DNA of 64,000 bases from Nymphaea colorata (taxonomy: Eukaryota > Streptophyta > Magnoliopsida > Nymphaeales > Nymphaeaceae): positions 12,326,106 to 12,390,105 of the forward strand of contig NC_045141.1 in NCBI RefSeq assembly GCF_008831285.2, read 5' to 3'. The translations under genes were made by a program, and so were the position numbers. This document shows, piece by piece, positions 26,001 through 40,200 of the stretch; within the stretch, counting starts at the first letter, position 1, and each line of letters opens with the position of its first letter. The notes under the pieces are model-generated. The model did not search any database. It was not told the origin of the DNA and saw nothing but the letters and a program-made list of their open reading frames with translations.

Positions 26001-29000
26001 CTGTGCAACCTGCCCAGTCGGCATCAGAGTATCCTTCAATGCTGAGTTGACCTTGTCGAGTATAGAGCAGTCCTTTCCCTGGGTCATTCTTTAAGTATCC
26101 CAATACTCTTTCAGCACTTTTCCAATGACAATCAGTAGGGGCATGCATAAACTGACTTAACACACCCACAGCATATGTAATATCCGGGCGAGTAAGAGTG
26201 AGATAAATTAGTTTACCAACCAGTCGCTGATACCTCCCTTTTCCTTCCTCATCCAAGATTGTCCCAGCTTTGATACTTATCCTTGTGCCAGACTCCATTG
26301 GAGTAAGAAAGGGCCTGCATCCCAGTTTACCTGTCTCTTTTAGAAGATCCAAAGTGTATTTCCTTTGGCTCATAACAAGACCAGTCTCAGATCTAGCGAT
26401 CTCAATTCTCAAAAAATACCTCAATTTTCCCAGATCTTTGAGATCAAATTCAGCAGCTAACATTTCTTTCATCTTCCTTTTTTCTTCTTCGTCATCACCT
26501 GTGACAATCATATCATCAACATATACTAGTAGAAGGCTCACCAGACCATTTCTCTGCTTGATGAAGATGGTGTGATCACCATTTCCCTGTTTATATCCAT
26601 TAGTCTTCATCACAACCCTTAGTCTTTCAAACCGCGCTCTAGGGGACTGCTTGAGGCCATACAATGCTTTCTTGAGATAACAACACTTTCCTTTCTGCGC
26701 ATATCCAGGCGGCATGCTCATATAGACTTCTTCCTCAAGGTGACCATTCAAAAAGGCGTTCTTGACATCCAGTTGGTCCATGCTCCACTTCTTTTGTACT
26801 GCCAGAACTAAGATGACCCTTACTGTCTTCAGTTTAGCAACGGGAGCGAACGTCTCAAGATAGTCAATCCCATATTTCTGGCTAAACCCCTTTGCAACGA
26901 GACGAGCTTTATAGCGTTCTACAGGTTTGTACTTCACAGTAAACACCCACTTGGAACCAACTAAGTGAGTTCCATTAGGAATATCAACAACCTTCTACGT
27001 ATTGTTCTTTGCCAGGGCGTCCATCTCCTCTGTCATGGCCTTTAGCCATTTGGGATCCTCCCTGGCATCCTCCACTGACCTGGGAATAACAGCCATAGAT
27101 AAAGAGGTAATAAAGCACTTATAGTCTTTACTGAGTTTAGCATACGAAACAAATCTCTGAATAGGATGAGAAGTACATGACCTGGTGCCTTTGCGTAGGG
27201 CAATGGGAAGATCTTCATTCATTGGACTTGGATCATCCGGGAAGCTCACAAGATCGGGATTGGTAACATCAACAACCTCCATCACATCCTTCTTCTTCCT
27301 GTTGTATACCTGACCAAACAAATGATCACGGGACTGTTCTTCCACAGGCCCCCCCTCCATCTGACTGTCTCTGTCCTCACTGACTGTGTCTACCACACTC
27401 ACACTCGGAGAACTGGCCGTGTAATCCAAGAAATCTGTGAACTGAATCAACTGATGCGAAGAATACTCGTCCACTCTCTCACCTAGACACTCCCCCTGAA
27501 GAGGATTCGCAGGGAAGTATGACTCATGTTCATGAAAGGTAACATCCCTGGAGACATATACTCTGGAAGTGCTAGGGTCAACACACTTGTATCCCTTCTG
27601 GGTGGAGGAATACCCCAAAAAGACCGCTTTGATGGACCGAGGATCAAGTTTCTTGAGAGTGGGACTATGATCATGGACAAAGCAAACACACCCAAACACC
27701 CGAGGGGTCAAAGGCCAGGGATTCTGAGTAGGCCACAAAACAGAATAAGGGGAATGACCATTCAACACACGAGTAGGCATGCGGTTAATGAGATGAGCAC
27801 TAGTTAGGAGTGCATCACCCCAGTACCGCTTAGGGACATGACGTTGAAACATGATGGCCCGGGTGACATTTAACAAATGACGGTTCTTCCTTTCAGCCAC
27901 GCCATTCTGAGGAGGTGTGTAGCTACAGGATGTTTCATGTATAATCCCCTTGCTTCGCAAGAAGTCATCAAGGGATTGGGAGACATACTCTCGAGCATTG
28001 TCAGTACGAAGGGTCTGAACAGGGGTCTGGAATTGAGTTTCAACAAATGCAACGAAGTTTTTGACAATGCCGGGAACTTCACTACGTTCTTTCAACAAAT
28101 ACACGAACGTACACCGAGAGTAATCATCGATAAGAGTCATGAAATAATGAAAACCACGACAAGTGGGTACTCCCGAAGGACCCCAAACATCAGAGTGAAC
28201 CAAAGCAAATGGACGGCTGGTTTTATTGAACGAAATATGGTACGAGGCCCTAACATGCTTAGACAACTGACACACTTCACAGGCGAAGGTGTCCAAAGAA
28301 ACAGACTGAAACATCTTAGGAAACAACTGTTTAATCAACTGAAAAGGAATATGACCAAGTCTCTCGTGCCAGCGCATAATAACAGATCTGTCCTCCACGC
28401 CAGACAACTGTCCACTGGTGGCTGAAATCAAAGCAGAGGCAACCTGTACTGGCAGTCTGTAGAGCCCATCAATAGCCGAACCAATCCCAATCTTCTGCCC
28501 CGTCCCCAAGTCCTGCAGGAAACAACGATCAGCAGAGAATATTAGATTACAGTTTAGCTCTTTGGTAATACTGCTGACAGATAACAAATTTACGGGAATA
28601 TTAGGAACATGCAGGGCATTATGAAGACAATATTTGTTCAGTAATGATAAACTCCCTTTTCCAGCCACAGAAATAGAAGACCCATCAGCCATAGAAACAC
28701 GCTGCTGCCCAGAAGTCAACTTGTATTCTTGAAACATCTTAGGATCCCCGGTCATATGATGAGTAGCCCCACTGTCAACAATCCAATCACCGGGAGGAGA
28801 ATTACCTTGATCACTAGTAGCCACAAGAGCCTGAGCTAACTTAGCTCCATCAGACGTAGATGCGTCCTTTGACGTAGTAGAAAGACGACTGATGTAAGCT
28901 TGTAGTTCCTTAATTTGATCCGGGGAAAGTCTCGACTTTTCACTACTAGAAGAACCACTCTGATTTGAGTCCTGCACAAGAGAACCTCGCCGACTAGACG

Positions 29001-31155
29001 GAGGGCGACCACGAACAAGTCTCTTCTCAGGGTGTAGATCCCAACAAAAATCAACAGAATGTCCTGACTTGTGACAATGTGTACATCGCCTAACAGGGCG
29101 CTGGCCACACACAGAGGAACGGCTAACAAAGGCCGAGGGACCATTCCCATGACTGAGGTCAATCTGCATCACTTGGCGTCTTTGTTCCTCGGATTCCACT
29201 CTGGCATAAACATCTTCTATTCCAGGAATCTCATCACAGTTGAGAATTTGACTCCGAATGGATTCAAACTCATCACGCAAGCCTCCAAGGAAAAGGAACG
29301 TCCGGTCCATCCATTCCTTTTCCCAGTACCGGGCATGATCAGAACCACAGTCCCAGTCATCATTCACATGATAATCAAGTTCCTCCCACTTAGTTTTCAG
29401 AGCTGCATAGAAGGAGGCAACAGACAGGTCACCCTGTTTCAGAGAATAAATACTGCGTTTAATCCGGTACGTACGCAGAACCCTTTTCTTGCGCCCATAC
29501 ATCCTCGCAAGCACAGTCCACATATCAAACGAAGTCGGCTTCCGCAGAATAAGAGGCTGAATATCAGCGGACACAGAGCTGATGATCCATACCTTAACCT
29601 GACTGTCTTCCAACACCCACGTCGCCCATTGAGGATCAGTTTTGCTGGGCGCCGGTTTGTCGCCTGTGATATAGGAAAGACGACCACGGCTCGTTATCCC
29701 AATTTCTAGAGCAGCAGACCAGGAGAGATAGTTGTCTTTAGTCAGACGAATGGGCGTGACCTGAACCGGCAAGATCTCGCTCTTGGGAGCGCTGCCCGCG
29801 TCAAAGGCCACATCACTTTTAGGTGCAATCTCTTCCGCCATCACAAGCAGTCAAGTCAGAACGACAGCAACAAGACAGCACGGCGGCGGCTGAAACACCA
29901 GCACCACACGGAACCTTAGGGGTTGGCGACGGCGCTTGATCGCCCGACGGCGGCGACGCAGAGGCGTGACGGCGCTGGATCGTCCGTCGGCGGAAAAAGG
30001 AGACACCCACGGCAGCGGAAGCTACAAACGGCAACAGGCGGCGGCGCTGGATTGTCTGACGGCAACGGCGGCGGCGCTGGATCGTCCGACGACGGCGGCG
30101 CAGAAGATCCCAACGGCGGCGGCGCGGAAAACCCTAACGGCGCAGGCGGCAGCGGTGCAGGGGCGACGGCGGAAACACGAGACGAAGCCGAACGATCTCA
30201 CGGCTCTGATACCATGTAGAATTATGATTTCTTTTAGACATTTCTTTTATTTTCTCTGATTTCTTTTGGATTTAAATATGTGCAGAGATTTGTGAATCAA
30301 GAAAGAAAATAGAGAATGTAGCAAGAAACTATAATATCGACCTTCTCCTAAATAATCAAAATAACTTAATTAGAAAAACCAATGCAGAAAATTCTTTCAT
30401 AGATTAAACATAATATGAACTGAAGCATACTGTCTTAGGGAAACCTGCAGCATATTCTCTGAAAGAAAATATCAGAGCCAAATGACAAATTGAACTAAGC
30501 ATGTCCAAGTAACAATCCATAAAAGAAACTAAGTTAAACATTTATTCAGCATAAGACCATACATATATATCCAAATTTCAACAAGGTGGTAGAGTTGCAC
30601 AAAAGGCTATATAACATCAAGGATGCCATTGAAGAAACAAATTATTTATCAAACACTTACGGTCTACTTATTTCTTCTTTAACAATTGGATCACAATCAT
30701 TCCCAAACATTCTCAAGGTGTGCACCAGAAAGCCACTATGAGTGACAACAGCAATCTCCTTTTCCTTCCTTGTCCACAACCTGCAAAAAGTTAAAACAAC
30801 AAATTAAAAACAAGAGCATATAGAAATGCACAAACAAAGAAGTTTAAATTCTTAATCTGTAAAATCCAAAGATTAGCAAAAGGACAACAGTTTCCACTCA
30901 TTTTTGCATCCTATCAAGTCATTTCAAATAGCAAATGGAATAACAACTTTAAGGAATCAAAACCAAGTATCTAAATCAATATGTTATCTTCCCAAATGAT
31001 GCATTTGCATGCACAGGATGTTACAACCAGCAGCTCAATTTTCATTCATTTAGGCATCTGGCGAACTTTTATTCAAGCAATTGTCACAAATATCATTCTC
31101 ACGGTTTTATTGGTGATGTTTTCCTTTAGTGTCAATTGGTAAACTTCCTTTTCCA

Positions 31156-31231
<76 letters not shown>

Positions 31232-34200
31232 TATATATTATGAAATTATGAATTTTTTACTATTTTTCTTCCAAAACCACGATAAGGGTTTAAAACAGTT
31301 AAATGTAAAAAGAAAAATAGTTAAAATCATATAAAAATTTAATTTCTGTATCTTGTAAAAATATCACCATATTTTCTTTTTAGCAATATTTTCAAAATAT
31401 CATGTTCAACTGCATTTTTTCATTTCACAGTTTTTGGATAATATTATTGAGATACATTCAAAATATTGCCGATAACTGTGACAAAAATTCAACCCCTGCC
31501 AACTTAATGATTTTTAAAAGCCTTCTCAGGGCCTTACAAATGTTAAGCTAATTTGTTTGAAGATATTACTGTGTAATATGAAGGAACTCATGTATCATGA
31601 GTAATGGCAGACTGAAACAGCATCTTTAGCATACCAAAAGCTAAAGAGCTTTAGTGGTTATTTATCTTCAGTGGCACTGTTATTACTATTATTATTATCC
31701 TAAATTCCTATGCAAGTTGATTGGATGCTACACTTAACTTTTCTTTCTAAAGAGCTTAGCCAAAGCCTCTCAACCTTCCATAATTTCATGCCTCAAAGGC
31801 GTAACTTTGTAGTTGATTAAGATACATCATACACCCTTATTAATTGTTAGAATATCTTGTGTAAGGGAACCGGGTCTGGATATGGACCCGGTCCCATGGG
31901 CACGGGAATACCCTAGGCGGGTTTCCCCCTTATAATCCCACTTAGTGTTGTGTTGTTGATTAAGTGGAATATAATTTTCTCTCTCCTAGGGTTGCGGTTT
32001 TGCCCCTAGGTTAGAGCTCCTCCGTGGTTTTTCACCTCTTCTTGAGGTTTTCCACGTATATTGTGTGTTTCTTCTCTTTTCCTCTCTTTTGTTGCATATT
32101 TCTACATGGTATCAAAGACACCGTGTGTGGGTTTTGCTCTGTGATCGTGCGTTTCCATTGTTTCTGCCGCTGCTCGTCTCCCGTCGTCGCTGCCTGTTGC
32201 AGTGTCGCCGCTGCCGCTGCCAATTCCAGCGCCGCCGCATGTTCCAGCACCGTCGCCAGCGTTATTTTCAGCGCCGTCGCCTTTCCTGCGTCGCCGGCGT
32301 GCGCCGTCGCCTTTCCTACGTCGCTGGCGTCATCGTCGCCGTCGCTGCCGTCATTGCTGCCGCCGTCGCCTTTCCTGCATCGCCGACGTCGCCGCCGTCA
32401 CTGCTATCACCGCCAGTAATTCTTCCGCCTCCGCTGCCTCTTGTCTGTCGTCTCTGGTGCTGGGTATTGCTTTTCTTTGGTGATTGTGATGGCCGAAGCG
32501 ATGACTCCCAAGATCGATGATGCCCTAGATACGGGCAGCAATACCAAGAGCGAGAACTTGCATGTTCAAGTCACCTCAATCCAGCTGAACAAGGACAACT
32601 ATCTCTCTTGGTCTGCTACCCTAGAAATCGGGATAACCAGTCGTGGTCGCCTGCCCTATATTACTGGGGAGAAACCTGCACCTTCAAAAATGGATCCGCG
32701 ATGGGCGACTTGGGCGTTGGAAGATAGTCAGGTGAAAGTATGGATCATTAGTTCTGTTTCTGCAGATATTCAGCCTCTGATCTTGCGTAAATCGACTGCA
32801 TACGACATGTGGACTGTGCTTGCACGGATGTATGGCCGTCAGAAGAGAGTATTGTGTGCGTACCAAATCAAACGTAGCATCTACTCTCTTAAACAGGGTG
32901 ACTTGTCTGTAGCTTCTTTCTTTGCAGCCCTGAAGACTAAATGGGAGGAACTAGACTACCATGTGAATGATGACTGGCATTGTGGTTCTGATCATTGCCC
33001 TGTACTGGGACAAAGAATGGATGGACCGAACTTTTATTTTCCTTGGAGGCTTACGCGATGAATTTGAATCCATTAGGAGCCAAATTCTCAATTGTGACGA
33101 GATTCCCGGGATTGAGGAGGTGTATGCCCGGGTGGAATCTGAGGAACAACGTCGTCAAGTCATGCATATTGACTCCAGCCATGGGAGTTCCCCCTCAACA
33201 TTTGTTAGCCGTGCCTCTGGGACTGGACAGCGTTCTGTTCGACGTTGTAGTCATTGTAACAAGTTGGGGCATTCTGTGGATTTTTGTTGGGATATTCATC
33301 CTAAGAAGAGACTTGTTCGTGGTCGCCCTCCTTCTAGTCGACGGGGTTCTTCTGTTCCTGACTCTAGTCAGGGTAGTTCCTCAACTGTTGAAAAATCAAA
33401 ACTTTCCTCCGATCAAATCAAGGAATTACAAGCTTATATCAGTCGGCTGTCTACTACGCAAGAGGAAACTTCCACGTCCGAAGGAGCTAAATTAGCTCAA
33501 GCTCTTGTAGCCACAAGCGATCAAGTAATCCCTCACTTGGTGATTGGATTGTTGACAGTGGGGCTACGCATCATATGACAGGGAATCCTAAGCTGTTTCA
33601 AGCATACCAATTGTCCTCAGGGCAGCAACGCGTGTCTATGGCTGACGGGTCTTCTATTTCTGTGGCTGGAAAAAGGAGTTTGTCCTTGTTGAATAAATAT
33701 CATCTTCATAATGCTCTCCATGTTCCCAATATTCCTGTGAACTTGTTATCTGTCAGCAGTATTACCAGAGAACTCAATTGTAATCTAATCTTTTCTGCTG
33801 ATTATTATTCCCTGCAGGACTTGGTGATGGGGAAGAAGATTGGGATTGGTTCGGTTATTGATGGACTCTACAGACTGCCTGTGCAAGTTGCGTCTGCCTT
33901 GATCTCAGCCACTAGTGGACGGTTGTCAGGCATGGAAGACAGATCTACCATTATGCGATGGCACAAGCGTCTTGGGCATCTCCCTTTCCAGTTGATCAAG
34001 AAGTTGTTTCCAAGGCTTTTTACTTCTGTTTCTATTGGTTCTTTCTCATGTGAAGTTTGCCAGTTGGCTAAACATGTCAGGGCTTCGTACCCTATTTCTC
34101 TCAATAAAACCACTCGTCTGTTTGCTTTGGTTCACTCTGATGTTTGGGGTCCTTCGGGAGTACCCACTTGTCGTGGTTTTCATTATTTTATGACTCTTAT

Positions 34201-37200
34201 TGATGACTACTCCCGTTGTACGTTCGTGTACCTGTTGAAAGAATGTAGTGAAGTTCCCATCATTGTCAAAAATTTTGTTGCATTTGTTGAGACTCAATTT
34301 CAGACCTCTGTTCAAGCTTTCCGCACCGATAATGCTCGGGAGTATGTCTCCCAATCTATAAATGATTTCTTGAGGAGCAAGGGTATTATTCATGAGACAT
34401 CCTGTAGTTACACACCTCCTCAAAATGGCGTGGCCGAACGTAAAAATCGCCATTTATTAGAAGTCACCCGTGCCATTATGTTCCATAGGCATGTTCCTAA
34501 GCACTACTGGGGTGATGCTCTTCTCACTAGTGCCCATCTAATTAACCGTATGCCTACTCGTGTGTTGAATGGTCGTTCTCCCTACTCTGTTCTTAGGCCC
34601 ACTCATAACCCTTGGCCTCTTACTCCTCGAGTGTTTGGGTGTACTTGCTTTGTTCATGACCATAGTCCAACCCTTAAGAAACTTGATCCTGGGTCCGTCA
34701 AAACTGTCTTCTTGGGGTATTCTCCAACTCAGAAGGGATATAAGTGTCTTGAACCTACTACCTCCAAAATTTATGTCTCTCGGGATGTTACCTTTCATGA
34801 ACATGAGGCGTATTTTCCTGTGAATCCTCTTCAGGGGGAGTGTATAGGGAAAAGTGTGGAAGAGTAATCCTCAGACCAGCTGGTTCAGTTTATGGATTTT
34901 TTAGAGTACAAGGTCAGCCACAGTGTGACAGAGACAGTCAGAAGTGATAGCGATAGCCCTGTGCAAGGGAACTCTGTGGATGATCAGCGCACAGCCCGTG
35001 ATCATCTGTTCGGCCAGGTGTACATCAGAAAGAAGACATATGTGGTTGAAGTTGTTGATGTAACCAATCTCAATCCTGTGAGTTCCCCTGATGACCCAAG
35101 TCCAATAGATGAAGAGCTTCCCATAGCTCTGCGCAAGGGAACCAGGTCATGTACTTTTCACCCTATTCAGAGATTTGTCTCTTATGCGAAACTTAGTAAG
35201 AATTACAAATGTTTTATTACATCCTTGTCTAAGTCTGTGATCCCCAGGTATGTGGAAGATGCCAGAGAGGATCCTAAATGGCTACAGGCCATGACAGAGG
35301 AGATGAATGCCTTGACAAAGAACAACACGTGGGAAGTTGTTGATATCCCCAAGGACACTCATTTAGTTGGTTCTAAGTGGGTGTTTAGTGTGAAGTACAA
35401 ACCTGATGGTACTGTGGAAAGGTATAAGGCTCGCCTTGTTGCAAAGGGGTTCAGTAAGAAATATGGTATTGATTATCTTGAAACTTTTGCCCCTGTTGCC
35501 AAACTGAAAACCGTGAGAGTCATCTTAGCACTTGCTGTGCAAAAGAAGTGGAGCATAGACCAGCTTGATGTCAAGAATGCATTCTTGAACGACCGTCTAG
35601 AAGAAGAGGTCTATATGAGCATGCCCCCTGGATATGCCCAAAGCGGAAAATGTTGTCATCTCAAGAAAGCCTTGTATGGACTAAAGCAGTCTCCTAGAGC
35701 TTGGTTTAAAAGACTGAGTATAGTGCTGAAGACTAATGGATACAAACGGGGAAATGGTGATCACACCCTATTCATTAAGCAGAAAAATGGTTTGGTGAGT
35801 CTCCTTCTTGTATACGTTGATGATATGATTGTCACAGGTGACGATGAAGAAGAGAAAAAGAAGATGAAGGAGAGGTTAGCTGCTGAATTTGATCTGAAAG
35901 ATTTGGATAAACTAAGGTACTTTCTGGGGATAGAGATTGCTCGATCAGAGACAGGGCTTGTTATGAGCCAAAGGAAGTACACTCTGGATCTCTTAAAGGA
36001 GACAGGTGAACTTGGATGTAGGCCCTTTCTAACTCCAATGGAGTCTGGTACGAAGATAAGCATCAAGACTGGCAACATCCTGGATGAGGAAGGAAAAGGT
36101 CGGTATCAGAGGTTGGTTGGTAAGCTCATCTATCTTACCCTCACTCGCCCTGATATCACCTATGATGTGAATGTGTTTAGTCAGTTTATGCATGCTCCTA
36201 CTGATTGTCACTGGAAGAGTGCAGAAAGAGTGTTGGGGTATCTGAAAAATGACCCAGGGAAAGGATTACTGTATACTCAGCAAGACCAACTTAATATTGA
36301 AGGATACTCTGATGCAGATTGGGCAGGGTGCACTGATACTAGGAGGTCTACTACAGGGTACTGCATCTTTCTAGGGGGTAACCTGGTTGTATGGAGAAGT
36401 AAAAGGCAGGAAGTTTGTTCTAGATCCAGTGTTGAGGCTGAATACAGGGCGGTTGCTATGGGAGTTACAGAAATGCTATGGTTGAATATCCTTCTAGCAG
36501 ATATTGGAATTGAAATGGAAGAGAAGATGAAGATGTACTGCGACAACAAATCTGCGATTAACCTTGCAAATAATCCCGTCCTGCATGATAGAACCAAACA
36601 CGTGGAGATTGATCGCCACTTCATATGGGAACGCATTGATTCAAAGGAGTTGATCCTGCCTTATATGAAGTCTGAAGATCAAATTGCAGATGTTTTAACC
36701 AAACCAAAGCCTTATGTACATCTCAATTTGAAAAAAATGTGAGCAAGCTTGGCATGTTTGACATGTATGCCAAGCTTGAGGGGGAGTGTTAGAATATCTT
36801 GTGTAAGGGAACCGGGTCTGGATATGGACCCGGTCCCATGGGCACGGGAACCGAGAGTGGCTCGGTACCCTAGGCGAGTTTCCCCCTTATAATCCCACTT
36901 AGTGTTGTGTTGTTGATTAAGTGGAATATAATTCTCTCTCTCCTAGGGTTGCGGTTTTGCCCCTAGGTTAGAGCTCCTTCGTGGTTTTTCACCTCTTCTT
37001 AAGGTTTTCCACGTATATCGTGTGTTTCTTCTCTTTTCCTCTCTTCCGTTGCATATTTCTACATTAATAAACAGCGATTACATTCAATATAAGCTCTAAT
37101 CATGAGAGTGGATTACATTCTTCTTTCCGATAAGTAAAGACCCTTCACCAAACTCGGGAAAGGCCTTTAGAAAAATGGGGGTTTCATCATTGAGATTGGA

Positions 37201-40200
37201 CAATTAACACGTTTCCATTCTTAACGTATGTTTTGATCTTTCATGTTGTTTCTTTTTGGCCTAGCTCCATATCTACATCACTGGAATTCTTCTATATGGT
37301 TATTTATGTTTCCACCAAATAGCAGAAGGAAACATGGAAATAGGCATAGGCTACCCATTGCCATCTCATTACTCGCAAAAGCTGATTAAGTATAATAAAG
37401 TAAACCTTATCTTCAAAGAAATAGCTTCTATTGACAAATGCATCTTTCTTCATAACGGAACAAAAGTACTTTGAAGGAACATATCCAGTAAAAAACAATC
37501 CTCATTTTTCTGTTATTTATTTTATTTTCATATGAACTATGTTATCAAGGTTGCTTAGGTGCAATTAGGAGACCGTTTAACTAATTATAACTGTATGTAT
37601 TACATACAACCAATATTATATAACTTATATAACATAATATATCAAATTGTCATATATGACTTAATATATATGTTAAAAAGTGTGGAAAACTACTATTATA
37701 TAATATGACTAATAGTGGCATAGTCATAAACAACAATCCATAATTGTCAATACTAAATAATTTATACCATACATCTATATTGAAAACAAAATCTAAAGTT
37801 TATGGCATTGAAGATTCAAGAAACTGAAATATGGGCCTTCTCTTGCTTAGGTAGCCATTTCCACGTTGAAGGAAGACTATCTCTTCAGCTTCCACAACTT
37901 AAAAATGTGCCCCACACCAGTCTCCAGCGCTATTTATTCTTTATTAAAGAGTCTTTCGAAACCCCTCCTGAGACTCTCTTGACTTCCATGGACTAGGCAT
38001 GAGCCTAGGTGCACTACCACCTTGCATCAACTAACCGCTGGACTTCCGTGTGCAGGTACAGTAGCACCTATGTGTAGCCTTGGCATGCCTAGGTGATGCC
38101 TCAACAACATAGCATCTGAAAGAAGTAAATCAACATGACACTTTATCTTAAAACTTCAGGCAGAGATAAAGTGTTGCAGCTTAGGGACCTCCAAAATGAG
38201 AAGGGAACTGTCATTGTTACAGTATTATAAAATAACTAGAACATCAACTACGTTAGAGTAAATTCTTATTAAAAGCTTTTCCTGACTTTTTTCTTAATGA
38301 ACAAGGACCATGCTACTTGGTCTATTTTTCCTTTTTACAATCTAGACCCTTGTAAACTACTCGAGTGTGAAGCTCATATCCGAATAAAATGTTCACAAGG
38401 TACTTTTGCATCTAAGGAGAGATTCTCTCCACTTATCACCACATTACTACAATAAAAGCACTGTGCATTGACTTCTAAACATCTTGTTAATGGGAAAGAT
38501 GGGTTTCCTTTTACCGTGGGACTTTCTTTATAGAGAGTGCAAACATACAGGAGAAACGATGGTGCTACTGAACTGCAAAATACTAATTTTAGATGGAGTC
38601 CACAATCTTAAACAGCATTTATTTGTGATGTACTAGATGAACTGTGACAAGTGCCAACATAAATTTACCAAGGAAATGTAAAAGTTTCAAGTCAGGTACT
38701 ACCAATTAATAAATTTTTTTCCCCTATTAGCAACTTCTTCAGTTGGCTCTCTAATATCAGGCTTCCATAGGATGTCATCATCATTTTCTATCTGCAGGAA
38801 AATATTAAGCAAATGTAGATAAATAATAAGTTACAGGGAAGCAGGAGACAGTAATGGTAGAGAATCTTCACAATCAACAGGCAGAAAAGGTGATTCATAT
38901 TTCATTCCAACAACAGAATACAAAGATAAAGAGATAAGCACATTTTGGCTTATAGAAAGAAACTTGCCAGTGAAAAGTCAATGGCTGGGAAAAGTGCTTG
39001 ATAATCACTTATTTTCTGCCTTCTATCGCATGGATGAACTCCCTGAGGTACACAGACATGGCTGGGTTACAAGGCATAGTAAAATATTCAAAGAAGCATT
39101 TATACCATGCATTAAAAAAAAAAGTTCATGTTAAACATTTAATCTCTCCATATATAACACTACCTGTTCAATGATAATGCCTGTTGCTCAAGGGCAGGAA
39201 GTGCAGGATTGCAAATTCCATGCTCTCAAGCAGACCAGTGTCAACCAGTTTTGTATTGCATAGTAAAAACAATTGAACTCCTTCAGGAAGAGCAGACATA
39301 ATCAGACTCAACATGTTTCAACAAAATTTACAACATGGTCATCGAAGGCACTACAAACAACACAGGCACAAACGTGAAGATGGTAAATGAAATACCACTT
39401 TTCTACCAGAGCAATAAAAGAGCATAGGACACAAATACAGTTTCATTGAATGGGTTAGGAATTAAAGTTTTGACTAATGAAATAGGAAACTCTAGGAGTG
39501 CAGCAAATTAAAGCTTCAACTTTTCATGTGAACATGTACCTGTTGCACATGACCACATGTAATCAGCAATAACTACACCTAGCCTCTATGCCAGCAACAC
39601 CAAGATATTGTCAAATATTTTTCTTTGCATTATTACTCAAACCCATTGTCAGATATTATACTCTGCTTGAAAGCTACACATTGGACATACACTGTGGCTT
39701 CCATGTCTAACATGGTACAACGAGATGGATATCTCAAAAAACCATTGCGCCATTTAGGCCTTTTTTTCCCCTCTCGAAGTCCATGCAACAAAGAGATGGA
39801 TTTCACAATTTTTTTTTTTTTTTTCTGGGACATCCTTCTCCCTTCCTAGTGCAGTGAGTTACAAGAACCAGGAGTTCCAGAAAGAGTTGATGTCGTAGTT
39901 TCAACTTTCAACATACAATCCATAAATGGTGATTCAAGAGTAACTGCCTTAAGCACAAAAGAATAGTTAGAATGTGATGACCTGCCCCCTTATCGATAAT
40001 GTGAACTATAAAGCTACCAAGAGACGGCCTATTAGAAAACTAACTCAGAAGTTCAAAAGAATACTCCACCTATTACTGCACACACTAAAAAGTGAACGTA
40101 TGCATGCCAGCCAAGCTACATGTACATAGCAGATACGTTCTATGTAACTAAAAATTTCCGGATCAAATTCATCAAATTTCTCAGATGATTAATTAAAAAC

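Larger units (their letters stand above)
25270..30220 (-). mobile_element. Copia C: relative of copia B lacking its 5' LTR
   Basis: 3' LTR 25270-25554 (285 bp, TGTAGAAACATGC...TTTCAACA in + reading), polypurine tract GAGGGGGAG, gag-pol, GC-rich leader, and primer-binding site TGGTATCAGAGCC at 30202-30214. Immediately beyond it only TGTAGA (30215-30220) of the 5' LTR remains before unrelated AT-rich sequence. No secure target duplication (flank is TTTCT-rich). The element is stranded without a promoter LTR. Confidence 0.9.
10544..30660 (-). other. Intron 8 of the PGM-like gene, 20.1 kb, transposon-filled
   Basis: Separates ...KEEISRP (exon 8) from FANCELRS (exon 9). Donor GTAAGT, acceptor TTTCAG. 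Contains, from low to high coordinate: a GGGC-rich repeat (11.5 kb), MITE 12082-12455, a gypsy chromodomain scrap, MITE 13734-24654 interrupted by copia A (itself interrupted by copia B), and copia C. The pieces 10.55-11.5, 24.66-25.27 and 30.22-30.66 kb look like original AT-rich intron. Confidence 0.88.
31845..37063 (+). mobile_element. Copia D: same family as copia B, antisense to the host gene
   Basis: LTRs 31845-32106 (262 bp, with a 15-bp deletion) and 36787-37063 (277 bp). Target duplication TTAAT at 31840-31844 and 37064-37068. Primer-binding site reads TGGTATCAAAGAC, altered from the TGGTATCAGAGCC of the others. Polypurine tract GAGGGGGAG at about 36778-36786. LTRs differ by the deletion and about seven or eight substitutions. 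Coding sequence has several breaks. Confidence 0.95.
30781..38702 (-). other. Intron 7 of the PGM-like gene, 7.9 kb
   Basis: Separates ...RGKKFIN-W from LWTRKEKE. Contains copia D (31845-37063, opposite orientation), an (AT)n run at 31158-31221, and one copy of a ~0.57 kb inverted-repeat family (37541-38110). Donor GTAGTA, acceptor TTGCAG. Confidence 0.88.

Noticed and set aside
32024-32483. Arg/Ala/Ser-rich frames up to 151 codons at the start of copia D, and similar ones in B and C leaders
   Set aside because: They lie in the GC-rich untranslated leader and are open in several frames by composition; gag starts downstream in all three.
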